The notes under the pieces are model-generated. The model did no database searches and was not told the origin of the DNA. It saw only the letters and a list, made by a program, of their open reading frames with translations. From NCBI RefSeq assembly GCF_000266905.1, contig NC_018027.1:4712001-4776000 (forward strand): a stretch of DNA of 64,000 nt. The letters run 5' to 3'. The position numbers and the translations under genes were made by a program. Shown here one piece after another: positions 36,195-44,392 of this stretch. This DNA is from Mycolicibacterium chubuense NBB4 (GTDB lineage: Bacteria; Actinomycetota; Actinomycetes; Mycobacteriales; Mycobacteriaceae). How positions within the stretch are numbered: position 1 is the stretch's first letter; the number at the start of each line of letters is the position of its first letter.

Positions 36195-37664
36195 TTATTT
36201 CGCTGCCGTCGCGATCGCCTTGATCTCGAGGTACTCCTCGAAACCCGCCAGTCCCATCTCCCGGCCGATGCCGGACTGCTTGTAGCCGCCGAAGGGCATG
36301 TCCGCGGAGTACCAGACGCCGCCGTTGACGTTCACCGTGCCGACGCGCAGGCGCGCGGCGATGCCCGCTGCGCGGTCCTCGTCGGCGGAGAACACCGTGC
36401 CCGAAAGGCCGTACGGCGAGTCGTTCGCGATCCGCACGGCGTCGTCGTCGCCGTCGTGGGCGATGACCGTCAGCACCGGGCCGAAGATCTCCTCACGGGC
36501 CACGGTCGCGTTGTTGTCCAGGCCGGCGATGACGGTCGGCTCGATGAAGAACCCGGTGTCGCGATCGGCGGGACGCCCGCCGCCACAGGCGAACGTGCCG
36601 CCCTGCGCGGTGGCGGAATCCAGGTAGCCCTGCACGCGGTCACGCTGGCGTTCCGAGATCAGCGGACCGCAGATCGTGCCGGCATCGGTCGGATCGCCGG
36701 GCTTGAGCCCGCCCATGGTGGCCGCGGCGGCCTCGACCGCCTCGTCGTAGCGGTTGCGCGGCACCACCAGACGCGTGGTGATCGCGCACCCCTGCCCGGC
36801 ATGCATGGAGGCGGTGAACGCCGACATCGCGCAGGCACCGGCCAGGTCGGCGTCGTCGAGGACGAGAAACGCCGACTTTCCGCCCAATTCGAGGAAGACC
36901 TTCTTCAGCGTCACCGAACCGTCGGCCATCACGGCGCGGCCCGTGTTCGTCGACCCGGTGAACGACACCATGTCCACGCGGGGGTCTCTCGACAGCAGGG
37001 CGCCGACGCCGTGGTCACTCGAGGTGACGATGTTGATGACGCCCGCGGGGAAGTCCGTGTGCTCGGTGATCAGCTCACCGAGCACCGCAGCAGCCCACGG
37101 AGTGTCCGGAGCGGGCTTGAGCACCAACGTGTTCCCGGCCGCGAGCGCCGGTCCGATCTTGGCCAGGTTGATCTGGTGCGGGAAATTCCACGGTGTGATG
37201 GCACCGACGACGCCGACGGCTTCGCGGGCGATCGTGCGGTGGGTCTTGATGCCCATCGGCGAGGCGATGCCCAGATCGGTCGTCCACTGGTAGGACTCCG
37301 CGGTGTCGGCACAGAAGCTGAGGTCCTCGACCGGCCCTTCCAGCTGCGCAGCCGACGTCAGCATCCGCGGCGCGCCGACTTCGGCGATGGTCAGCTCCCG
37401 CAACTCCTCGATGTGGTCGCGCATGGCCTGCTGCAACTGCCGGAGGCACCGCACGCGCAGCTCGGTGTCGGTCGACCAACCGGTCTCGTCGAAAGCGCGG
37501 CGCGCGGCTCCGATCGCCGAGGTCATGTCGTCGGCGGTCGCGTCCGCCGCGACCCCCAGCGTCTCCTCGGTGGCGGGATTGATGGTGGGGAAGGTTCCCG
37601 AGCTGCCTGCGACGAGCTTGCCGTCGATGAGCAACCGGCTCTCGCGGTCAGCCAGCAGCACCAT
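36195..37664 (-). CDS. aldA: NAD-dependent aldehyde dehydrogenase
   Basis: A 489-residue aldehyde dehydrogenase (same length as M. tuberculosis AldA, Rv0768). It has TPWNFPHQINLAKIGPALAAGNTLVLKPA (cofactor cleft), VSFTGSTNTGR, FLELGGKSAFLVLDD with the catalytic Glu, and the catalytic Cys in SMHAGQGCAITTR. ATG at 37664 was chosen because an AGGAG site lies 5 nt upstream and the length matches; the longer frame would run through an operator. It heads the operon aldA-SDR-hydroxyacid dehydrogenase-CMD-unknown protein. Confidence 0.93.
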   Translation of the reverse strand: MVLLADRESRLLIDGKLVAGSSGTFPTINPATEETLGVAADATADDMTSAIGAARRAFDETGWSTDTELRVRCLRQLQQAMRDHIEELRELTIAEVGAPRMLTSAAQLEGPVEDLSFCADTAESYQWTTDLGIASPMGIKTHRTIAREAVGVVGAITPWNFPHQINLAKIGPALAAGNTLVLKPAPDTPWAAAVLGELITEHTDFPAGVINIVTSSDHGVGALLSRDPRVDMVSFTGSTNTGRAVMADGSVTLKKVFLELGGKSAFLVLDDADLAGACAMSAFTASMHAGQGCAITTRLVVPRNRYDEAVEAAAATMGGLKPGDPTDAGTICGPLISERQRDRVQGYLDSATAQGGTFACGGGRPADRDTGFFIEPTVIAGLDNNATVAREEIFGPVLTVIAHDGDDDAVRIANDSPYGLSGTVFSADEDRAAGIAARLRVGTVNVNGGVWYSADMPFGGYKQSGIGREMGLAGFEEYLEIKAIATAAK

Positions 37665-37688
37665 CCGATCTCCTGTCTCCGGTTTGAT

Positions 37689-37700
37689 GGACATGTGTCC
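37689..37700. promoter_or_regulatory. operator copy 1, GGACATGTGTCC, in the aldA leader
   Basis: Inverted half-sites GGACA and TGTCC around a 2-bp centre. It lies 25 bp upstream of the aldA start and about 17 bp downstream of its likely -10 (TATGGT, 37717-37722 on the minus strand), a roadblock position. An identical copy is at 37834. Confidence 0.6.
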
Positions 37701-37716
37701 GACTTCCTTCCCTCGA

Positions 37717-37722
37717 ACCATA
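37717..37722 (-). promoter_or_regulatory. -10 element of aldA operon
   Basis: TATGGT on the minus strand gives a start point near 37710 and a leader of about 46 nt that contains operator copy 1 and the AGGAG ribosome site. Confidence 0.4.
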
Positions 37723-37827
37723 GTCCCACGCCACTCGGACAGGCAAGGATGACCCGCTCATCAGTGGTGTTACCGCAGCTAGACCGAAGTTAACGGCAGC
37801 GTCTTGCCTGCCGCCCGCCGTTTCGGC

Positions 37828-37845
37828 TAGCTTGGACATGTGTCC
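37828..37845 (+). promoter_or_regulatory. -10 and operator copy 2 at the TetR start
   Basis: TAGCTT (37828-37833) is 6 nt before the GTG at 37840. GGACATGTGTCC (37834-37845) directly abuts it and covers the predicted start point, the expected position for autorepression. Confidence 0.6.
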
Positions 37846-38436
37846 AGTGATGCCGTTGCCGCGCTCACCGATGGCGCGCGGCCGACGCCTCGTAACCGTC
37901 GACAGGAAGAGACGTTCCGCAAGGTCCTCGCCGCCGGTCTCGAGATGCTGCGGGAATCCTCGTACGCCGACCTGACAGTGCGTGCCGTCGCCGCCCGGGC
38001 CAAGGTCGCACCGGCGACCGCCTACACCTATTTCTCCTCGAAGAACCATCTGATCGCGGAGATCTACCTCGATCTCGTGCAGCAGGTCGACTACTTCACC
38101 GACGTCAACGACAGCAGGGTCGACCGGGTGGAGAAGACGCTGCGCAGCATGGCCTTGATGGTCGCCGACGAACCGGAGGTCGCCGCGGCGTGCACCGCGG
38201 CGCTGCTGTCGGGCAACGACGCCGCGGTGCGCACCGTGCGCGAGCGCATCGGCGGCGAGATCCACCGCCGGATCCGCGCGGCCGTGGGCCCGAACGCCGA
38301 TCCGCGCACACTGGCCGCCTTGGAGATGACGTTTTTCGGCGCGCTCGTCAACGCCGGCAGCGGAGCGTTCACCTACCACCAGATCGCCGACCGGTTGAGC
38401 TATGTGGTCGGCCTCATCGTCGGAGACGATAAATGA
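37840..38436 (+). CDS. TetR family transcriptional regulator (Rv0767c-like)
   Basis: A 198-residue regulator: helix-turn-helix at about residues 20-65 (ETFRKVLAAGLEMLRESSYADLTVRAVAARAKVAPATAYTYFSSK) and a helical ligand domain. The GTG at 37840 is supported by the leaderless -10. It is divergent from aldA, heads the cyp123-SDR-cyp51-ferredoxin operon, and its promoter region holds two identical operators, so it most likely controls both units. Its last codons (LIVGDDK stop) form the first copy of the 26-bp tandem repeat. Confidence 0.88.
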   Translation: MSSDAVAALTDGARPTPRNRRQEETFRKVLAAGLEMLRESSYADLTVRAVAARAKVAPATAYTYFSSKNHLIAEIYLDLVQQVDYFTDVNDSRVDRVEKTLRSMALMVADEPEVAAACTAALLSGNDAAVRTVRERIGGEIHRRIRAAVGPNADPRTLAALEMTFFGALVNAGSGAFTYHQIADRLSYVVGLIVGDDK

Positions 38437-38489
38437 GCCTCATCGTCGGAGACGATAAATGAGCCTGAGCGTCGGAGACGATAAATGAC
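38412..38489 (+). repeat. three 26-bp tandem repeats forming a chain of 9-codon micro-ORFs
   Basis: Units start at 38412, 38438 and 38464. Copy 1 is the end of the TetR gene. Two micro-ORFs follow: MSLIVGDDK (38433-38462) and MSLSVGDDK (38459-38488). TetR stop, micro-ORF 1, micro-ORF 2 and the cyp123 ATG (38485) are joined by successive ATGA overlaps, and each unit carries a GGAGA ribosome site. Confidence 0.92.
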
Positions 38490-39693
38490 AATCACCGAGA
38501 CACTGCTGGATCCGTACGACTACGACTTCCACGAGGATCCGTATCAGTACTACCAGCGGTTGCGCGATGAAGCGCCCCTGTACCGCAACGAAGAACTCGG
38601 CTTCTGGGCACTCTCCCGGCACCGGGACGTGCTGGCGGGCTTCCGCAACAGCACCACGCTGTCGAACAAGTTCGGCGTCTCCCTCGACCCGGCGTCGCGC
38701 GGACCGCACGCGTCGAAGACGATGTCGTTTCTGGCCATGGACGATCCGGACCATCTCCGGCTGCGCACCCTGGTGTCCAAAGGCTTCACCCCGCGCCGGA
38801 TCCGGGAACTCGAGCCGCGCGTCACCGAGATCGCGACCCGGCACCTCGACGCCATGCTCGAGAAGGCCCGCAGTTCGCAGACCGTGGACTACGTCGACGA
38901 ATTCGCCGGCAAGTTGCCGATGGACGTCATCTCCGAACTGATGGGAGTGCCCGAGGCCGACCGCGCGCAGGTGCGCGCCTGGGCCGACGCCGTCATGCAC
39001 CGCGAGGACGGTGTGACCGACGTTCCGGCCTCGGCGGTCGAGGCTTCGCTCAACCTCATCGTCTACTACCAGGACATGGTCGCGGCACGGCGGAAGAAGC
39101 TCTCCGATGACCTGACCTCGGCGCTGCTGGAAGCCGAGATCGGCGGGGACCGGCTGACCGACGACGAGATCATCGGCTTCATGTTCCTGATGGTGATCGC
39201 CGGCAACGAGACGACGACGAAACTGCTTGCCAACGCCGCCTTCTGGGGCCACCGCAATCCCGATCAGCTGACGCCGGTCTACGACGACCTCGAGCGGGTG
39301 CCACTCTGGGTCGAGGAGACGTTGCGCTTCGACACGTCCAGCCAGATCCTGGCCCGCACGGTGTCCGGTGAGTTGACGCTGTACGACACGGTGATCCCGG
39401 ACGGCGATGTGCTGCTGCTGCTTCCGGGATCGGCACACCGCGACGAGCGGGTCTTCGACAACCCCGACGACTACGTCATCGGACGCGAGATCGGTTCCAA
39501 GCTGATGAGTTTCGGCAGCGGCGCCCACTTCTGCCTCGGCGCGCACCTGGCGCGGATGGAGGCCCGGGTCGCGCTGGCCGAGTTGTTCAAGCGAATCCGC
39601 GGGTACGAGGTCGACGAGGCCAACGCCGTCCGCGTCCACTCGAGCAATGTCCGCGGATTCGCTCACCTGCCCATCCACGTGCAGATCCGGTGA
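38485..39693 (+). CDS. cyp123: cytochrome P450, CYP123-like
   Basis: A 402-residue soluble P450, the same length as M. tuberculosis CYP123A1 (Rv0766c), in the same position. It has FLMVIAGNETTTKLLANAAFW (I helix), the ExxR pair in WVEETLRFD, and the heme loop FGSGAHFCLGAHLARME with ligand Cys350. Substrate unknown. It is joined to the TetR upstream by the 26-bp micro-ORF chain and is followed 12 bp later by the SDR. The ferredoxin five genes' distance downstream (41886) is a likely electron donor. Confidence 0.9.
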   Translation: MTITETLLDPYDYDFHEDPYQYYQRLRDEAPLYRNEELGFWALSRHRDVLAGFRNSTTLSNKFGVSLDPASRGPHASKTMSFLAMDDPDHLRLRTLVSKGFTPRRIRELEPRVTEIATRHLDAMLEKARSSQTVDYVDEFAGKLPMDVISELMGVPEADRAQVRAWADAVMHREDGVTDVPASAVEASLNLIVYYQDMVAARRKKLSDDLTSALLEAEIGGDRLTDDEIIGFMFLMVIAGNETTTKLLANAAFWGHRNPDQLTPVYDDLERVPLWVEETLRFDTSSQILARTVSGELTLYDTVIPDGDVLLLLPGSAHRDERVFDNPDDYVIGREIGSKLMSFGSGAHFCLGAHLARMEARVALAELFKRIRGYEVDEANAVRVHSSNVRGFAHLPIHVQIR

Positions 39694-39705
39694 AAGGCCC
39701 GATGC

Positions 39706-40530
39706 ATGCCTCGTTTTGATCCCCTGCCCGATCGCCGGCCCGCGCTGGTCGCCGGAGCTTCCTCCGGTATCGGTGAGGCGACAGCCATCAGCCTTGCCGC
39801 ACACGGCTTTCCGGTTGCCCTCGGCGCCCGCCGCGTGGAGAAGTGCCAGGAGATCGCCGAGGCGATCCGCGCCGACGGCGGCGAGGCCATCGCGGTGCAT
39901 CTCGACGTCACCGATCCCGATTCGGTGAAAGCCGCCGTCGAGCAGACGACCTCGGAGCTCGGCGACATCGAGGTGCTCGTCGCCGGTGCCGGCGACACCT
40001 ACTTCGGCAAGCTCGACTCGATCAGCACCGAGCAGTTCGAGTCGCAGGTGCAGATCCATCTCATCGGCGCCAACCGGATCGCGACCGCGGTGCTGCCCGG
40101 AATGATCGAGCGCCGGCGGGGGGACCTGATCTTCGTGGGTTCCGATGTGGCCCTGCGCCAGCGCCCCCACATGGGCGCCTACGGCGCCGCCAAGGCGGCC
40201 CTCGCCGCGATGGTCACGAACTACCAGATGGAGCTCGAGGGCACCGGTGTGCGCGCATCGATCGTGCATCCCGGTCCGACGAAGACGTCGATGGGCTGGA
40301 GCCTGCCGGCCGAGCTGATCGGACCCGCGCTCGAGGACTGGGCGAAGTGGGGGCAGGCCCGCCACGACTACTTCTTGCGGGCGTCGGATCTGGCCCGCGC
40401 CATCACGTTCGTCGCCGAGACTCCCCGCGGCGGCTTCATCGCGAACATGGAGCTCCAGCCCGAAGCCCCGTTGGCCGACAGCAAGGAACGTCAGCAACTC
40501 AAGCTGGACGAGGAGAACTTGAATCAATGA
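39706..40530 (+). CDS. SDR family oxidoreductase (Rv0765c-like)
   Basis: A 274-residue short-chain dehydrogenase with LVAGASSGIGEATA near residue 15, a weakly conserved NAG equivalent (VAGAGDTYFG), and the catalytic YGAAK in HMGAYGAAKAALAAM near 160. It lies between two P450s and overlaps cyp51 as ATGA (40527-40530), so it is co-translated with the sterol demethylase. An oxidoreductase role on the product of a P450 reaction is inferred from this coupling only. Confidence 0.88.
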   Translation: MPRFDPLPDRRPALVAGASSGIGEATAISLAAHGFPVALGARRVEKCQEIAEAIRADGGEAIAVHLDVTDPDSVKAAVEQTTSELGDIEVLVAGAGDTYFGKLDSISTEQFESQVQIHLIGANRIATAVLPGMIERRRGDLIFVGSDVALRQRPHMGAYGAAKAALAAMVTNYQMELEGTGVRASIVHPGPTKTSMGWSLPAELIGPALEDWAKWGQARHDYFLRASDLARAITFVAETPRGGFIANMELQPEAPLADSKERQQLKLDEENLNQ

Positions 40531-41882
40531 CGACCGCAACAGTCCCCCGCGTCTCCGGTGGTGAAGAGGAACACGGCCACCTCGAGGAATTCCGCACCGA
40601 CCCGATCGGGCTGATGCAGCGCGTCCGGGAGGAATGCGGCGACGTCGGCTGGTTCCAGTTGGTCGACAAGCACGTCATCCTGCTCTCCGGTGCGGAGGCC
40701 AACGAGTTCTTCTTCCGGTCCGCCGACGAAGATCTCGACCAGGCCGAGGCTTATCCCTTCATGACCCCGATCTTCGGCAAGGGCGTGGTCTTCGACGCGA
40801 GTCCCGAGCGGCGCAAGGAGATGCTGCACAACTCCGCGCTGCGCGGCGAACACATGAAGAGCCACGCCGCCACCATCGAGGGCGAGGTCACGAAGATGAT
40901 CGCCGGCTGGGGCGATGAAGGCGAGATCGAACTCCTCGACTTCTTCGCCGAGCTGACGATCTACACGTCCACGGCCTGCCTGATCGGGCTGAAATTCCGC
41001 GAGCAGCTCGACCACCGCTTCGCCGAGTACTACCACCAGCTCGAGCGCGGCACCGACCCGCTGTGCTACGTCGATCCGTACCTGCCGATCGAGAGCTTCC
41101 GGCTGCGTGACGAGGCACGCGTGAAACTCGTTGCGCTGGTTCAGGAGATCATGGACCAGCGGCTGGCGAACCCGCCGAAGGACAAGTCCGACCGCGACAT
41201 GCTCGACGTGCTGGTGTCGATCAAGGACTCCGACGGCAATCCCCGGTTCTCGGCCGACGAGGTCACCGGCATGTTCATCTCGCTGATGTTCGCGGGTCAC
41301 CACACCAGCTCGGGAACCTCGTCGTGGACGCTGATCGAATTGATCCGGCACCCCGACGTCTACGCCGAGGTCCAGGCCGAGCTCGACGAGCTCTACGCCG
41401 ACGGCCAGGAGGTGAGTTTCCATGCGCTGCGCCAGATCCCGAAGCTGGACAACGTCGTCAAGGAGACCCTGCGCCTGCACCCGCCGCTGATCATCCTGAT
41501 GCGGGTGGCGCAGGGCGAGTTCGAGGTCAAGGGCTTCCCGATCCACAAGGGCGACTTCGTGGCGGCCTCGCCGGCGATCTCCAACAGGATTCCCGAGGAC
41601 TTCCCCGACCCCGATGCGTTCAAGCCGGACCGGTACGACAAGCCCGAGCAGGCCGACGTCGTCAACCGCTGGACGTGGATCCCGTTCGGCGCCGGCAGGC
41701 ACCGTTGCGTGGGTGCGGCGTTCGCCCAGATGCAGATCAAGGCGATCTTCTCGGTTCTGTTGCGCGAGTACGAGTTCGAGATGGCACAGCCGGCCGACAC
41801 GTACCGCAACGACCACACCAAGATGGTGGTGCAGCTCGAGCGCCCCGCCAAGGTCCGCTACCGCAAGCGCGTCAAGGAGTGA
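40527..41882 (+). CDS. cyp51: sterol 14-alpha-demethylase, CYP51
   Basis: A 451-residue P450, identical in length to M. tuberculosis CYP51, which removes the 14-alpha-methyl group of lanosterol-type sterols. The I-helix motif MFAGHHTSSGTSSWTLIEL, the conserved B' region YPFMTPIFGKGVVFDASPERR, ETLRLHPP, and the heme loop FGAGRHRCVGAAFAQ with Cys394 identify it. The adjacent [3Fe-4S] ferredoxin (4 bp downstream) is its known redox partner type. The physiological sterol in mycobacteria is uncertain. Confidence 0.97.
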   Translation: MTTATVPRVSGGEEEHGHLEEFRTDPIGLMQRVREECGDVGWFQLVDKHVILLSGAEANEFFFRSADEDLDQAEAYPFMTPIFGKGVVFDASPERRKEMLHNSALRGEHMKSHAATIEGEVTKMIAGWGDEGEIELLDFFAELTIYTSTACLIGLKFREQLDHRFAEYYHQLERGTDPLCYVDPYLPIESFRLRDEARVKLVALVQEIMDQRLANPPKDKSDRDMLDVLVSIKDSDGNPRFSADEVTGMFISLMFAGHHTSSGTSSWTLIELIRHPDVYAEVQAELDELYADGQEVSFHALRQIPKLDNVVKETLRLHPPLIILMRVAQGEFEVKGFPIHKGDFVAASPAISNRIPEDFPDPDAFKPDRYDKPEQADVVNRWTWIPFGAGRHRCVGAAFAQMQIKAIFSVLLREYEFEMAQPADTYRNDHTKMVVQLERPAKVRYRKRVKE

Positions 41883-42092
<210 letters not shown>

Positions 42093-42104
42093 AAGGTTCA
42101 GCCA

Positions 42105-42644
42105 ATGGCGTCACGTCGAGAATTGGAAGACTGGGTGCAGCGGTGGCTGCAGGCCAACCGGGACGCCGAAGCGGCCGGTGACTGGAAACCGTTGGCGGAC
42201 TTCTACACCGACGACGCCACGTACGGCTGGAACATCGGGCCCAAAGAAGACGTGATGTGCGTCGGCAAAAAGGAGATCCGCGATGTGGCGCTCGGTCTGG
42301 AGATGGAGGGCCTGGAGAACTGGGTCTATGAGTACCAGAAGGTGCTCATCGACGAGAAGCAGAACGAGATCGTCGGCTTCTGGAAGCAGATCGCCAACAA
42401 GAGCGACGGGTCCCGCGACGAGATCTACGGCATCGGCGGCAGTTGGTTCCGGCTGAACGACCAGCTGCTGATCGAGTGGCAGCGCGACTTCTTCGACTTC
42501 GGCCACGTGCAGAAGGCGTTCATGAAGCTGATCGAGTCCGGCGACCTCACCCCCACCATGCAGAAGCGCATCGAGCGGTCGCTGGCAGGCGAGAAACTGC
42601 CCGGCTACTACCCGCTCGGCGAGGCTCCCGTCCCCATCTGGTGA
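42105..42644 (+). CDS. NTF2-like/SnoaL-fold protein (Rv0762c-like)
   Basis: A 179-residue protein with the cone-shaped NTF2-like pattern: an N-terminal helix LEDWVQRWLQANRDAEAAGDWKPLADFYTDDATYGW, then strands ending in WFRLNDQLLIEWQRDFFDF. This fold includes ketosteroid isomerases and hydratases; no specific catalytic pair can be asserted. It is the last gene of the TetR-cyp123-SDR-cyp51-ferredoxin operon, preceded by a GGTTCAG-type spacer and followed by the adhB operator region. Confidence 0.82.
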   Translation: MASRRELEDWVQRWLQANRDAEAAGDWKPLADFYTDDATYGWNIGPKEDVMCVGKKEIRDVALGLEMEGLENWVYEYQKVLIDEKQNEIVGFWKQIANKSDGSRDEIYGIGGSWFRLNDQLLIEWQRDFFDFGHVQKAFMKLIESGDLTPTMQKRIERSLAGEKLPGYYPLGEAPVPIW

Positions 42645-42688
42645 GGACACCACCAAGCGGTTGCTTGGGGGCGGTGTGATGTGGCTAA

Positions 42689-42720
42689 CTAGAGCCTCTA
42701 GTCTTGATGCAGAGGCTCTA
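42689..42720 (+). promoter_or_regulatory. adhB promoter with 10-bp inverted repeat operator
   Basis: TAGAGCCTCT (42690-42699) and AGAGGCTCTA (42711-42720) are perfect inverted arms 21 bp apart centre to centre. The spacer starts with the last T of arm 1 and holds a -10, TAGTCT (42699-42704), with the expected start point at arm 2. Arm 1 also lies in a 13-bp palindrome, CTAGAGCCTCTAG (42689-42701). Confidence 0.6.
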
Positions 42721-42736
42721 TCTGAAAGCAGGAGAT

Positions 42737-43870
42737 ATGAAGACCAAAGGCGCTCTGATCTGGGATTTCAACCAACCGTGGTCGATCGAGGAGATCGAGA
42801 TCGGTGACCCCGTCAAGGACGAGGTGAAGATCCAGATGGAAGCCTCCGGCATGTGCCACTCGGACCACCATCTGGTCACCGGCGACATCCCGATGGCGGG
42901 CTTCCCGGTACTCGGCGGCCACGAGGGCGCCGGGATCGTCACCGAGGTGGGCCCCGGCGTCGAGGGCCTCGAGCCCGGCGACCACGTCGTGCTGTCGTTC
43001 ATCCCGTCGTGTGGCTCCTGCCCGTCGTGTCAGGCCGGTCTGCGCAACCTGTGCGACCTCGGCGCGATGCTGTTGCAGGGCACCGCGGTCTCGGACAACA
43101 CCCACCGCATCCACGCCGTCAAGGACGGCACGCCCGTCATCCCGATGACCCTGCTGGGCACCTTCAGCCCGTACATGGTGGTGCACAAGAGTTCGGTCGT
43201 GAAGATCGACCCGTCGATCCCGTTCGAGGTGGCCTGCCTCGTCGGATGCGGCGTGACCACCGGCTACGGCTCCGCGGTGCGCAGTGCGAACGTCCGGCCG
43301 GGCGACGACGTCGTCATCGCCGGCATCGGCGGCGTCGGAATGGGCGCGCTGCAGGGCGCACTGAACGCGGGAGCGCGCAACATCTTCGCGATCGACCCGG
43401 TGGAGTGGAAGCGCGACCAGGCGCTGAAGTTCGGCGCCACCCACGCCTACCCCGACATCGCCAGCGCGATGATGGGCGTCGCCGAGATCACCCAGGGCCG
43501 GATGGCGTCGAAGACGATCATCACCACCGGTGAGCTCAAGGGTGAGGAGATCGACAACTACCTCAACATCACCGCCAAGGGCGGCACCTGCGTGGTCACC
43601 GCGGTGGCCAACATGGCCAGCTCGGACGTGACGCTGAACCTGTCGATGCTGACGCTGCTGCAGAAGAACCTGCAGGGCACCATCTTCGGCGGCGGCAACC
43701 CGCACTTCGACATCCCGCAGCTGCTGTCGATGTACAAGGCCGGCCGGCTCAACCTCGACGACATGGTCACCCGGCAGTACAAGCTCGAGCAGATCAACGA
43801 GGGCTACCGGGACATGCTCGAGGGCCGCAACATCCGCGGCGTGATCCGCTACACCGACGCTGACCGGTAA
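42737..43870 (+). CDS. adhB: zinc- and NDMA-type alcohol dehydrogenase
   Basis: A 377-residue medium-chain alcohol dehydrogenase. Catalytic zinc ligands are in GMCHSDHH and GGHEGAGIV; the structural zinc loop is CGSCPSCQAGLRNLC. The Rossmann motif GIGGVGMGALQ follows near residue 200. It is a close counterpart of M. tuberculosis AdhB (Rv0761c), grouped with NDMA-dependent enzymes that hold the cofactor tightly. ATG at 42737 gives the conserved MKTKGALIWDFNQPW start, and the AGGAG is unusually close (2 nt). The open frame upstream crosses the operator and is not used. Confidence 0.94.
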   Translation: MKTKGALIWDFNQPWSIEEIEIGDPVKDEVKIQMEASGMCHSDHHLVTGDIPMAGFPVLGGHEGAGIVTEVGPGVEGLEPGDHVVLSFIPSCGSCPSCQAGLRNLCDLGAMLLQGTAVSDNTHRIHAVKDGTPVIPMTLLGTFSPYMVVHKSSVVKIDPSIPFEVACLVGCGVTTGYGSAVRSANVRPGDDVVIAGIGGVGMGALQGALNAGARNIFAIDPVEWKRDQALKFGATHAYPDIASAMMGVAEITQGRMASKTIITTGELKGEEIDNYLNITAKGGTCVVTAVANMASSDVTLNLSMLTLLQKNLQGTIFGGGNPHFDIPQLLSMYKAGRLNLDDMVTRQYKLEQINEGYRDMLEGRNIRGVIRYTDADR

Positions 43871-43886
43871 CACCATGAACCTCCGG

Positions 43887-43943
43887 CGAAATTGCATTCC
43901 AGTAGCAGAAGTGCGAGTAGGGCCCTACTGGAATGCAATTTCG
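43887..43943. repeat. 19-bp perfect inverted repeat between adhB and the NTF2-like gene
   Basis: CGAAATTGCATTCCAGTAG (43887-43905) and its exact complement (43925-43943) are separated by 19 bp. A second 14-bp palindrome, AGTAGGGCCCTACT (43916-43929), shares bases with the right arm, so two alternative hairpins compete. The arms are richer in A+T than their surroundings. Confidence 0.8.
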
Positions 43944-43960
43944 GCGAGAAAGGTGCTGAC

Positions 43961-44392
43961 ATGACCGAGACGGCCGAACTGTCCCCGGTGGTCGCGGCGT
44001 CGCGGGAATCGTGGCGCTGCGTCCAGACCGGCGATCGTGCGGGCTGGCTCTCGCTGATGGCCGACGACATCGTCATCGAGGACCCGATCGGCGAGGCCGT
44101 CACCAATCCCGACGGTGCGGGCGTCCGCGGCAAGGAGGCGGTGGCCGCCTTCTACGACACCAACATCGGGCCCAATCAGCTGCGCGTCACCTGTCACGAG
44201 ACGTTCCCGTCGAGCAGTCCGACGGAGATCGCCTACATCCTCGAGTTGGAGACCACTTTCCCCAACGGGTTCGTCGCCACCGTCCGGGGGGCATTCACCT
44301 ACCGGGTGAACGACTCGGGTCTGATCACGAACCTGCGGGGCTACTGGAACATGGACGCGATGACGTTCTCGCAGCCGGAGTCCGTGGATTAA
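43961..44392 (+). CDS. NTF2-like protein (Rv0760c-like)
   Basis: A 143-residue SnoaL/ketosteroid-isomerase-fold protein. Its position after adhB matches Rv0760c, a structurally studied NTF2-like protein that binds steroids but whose reaction is unclear. Asp/Glu-rich strands (MADDIVIEDPIGEA, VRGKEAVAAFYDTNIGP) line the expected cavity. A GAGAAAGG ribosome site precedes the ATG. Its stop overlaps the proposed ATT start of the SDR by one base. Confidence 0.85.
   Translation: MTETAELSPVVAASRESWRCVQTGDRAGWLSLMADDIVIEDPIGEAVTNPDGAGVRGKEAVAAFYDTNIGPNQLRVTCHETFPSSSPTEIAYILELETTFPNGFVATVRGAFTYRVNDSGLITNLRGYWNMDAMTFSQPESVD

Noticed and set aside
37665..37721. Longer AldA N-terminus
   Set aside because: It would translate operator copy 1 and lacks a ribosome site; the 489-residue form matches the known length.
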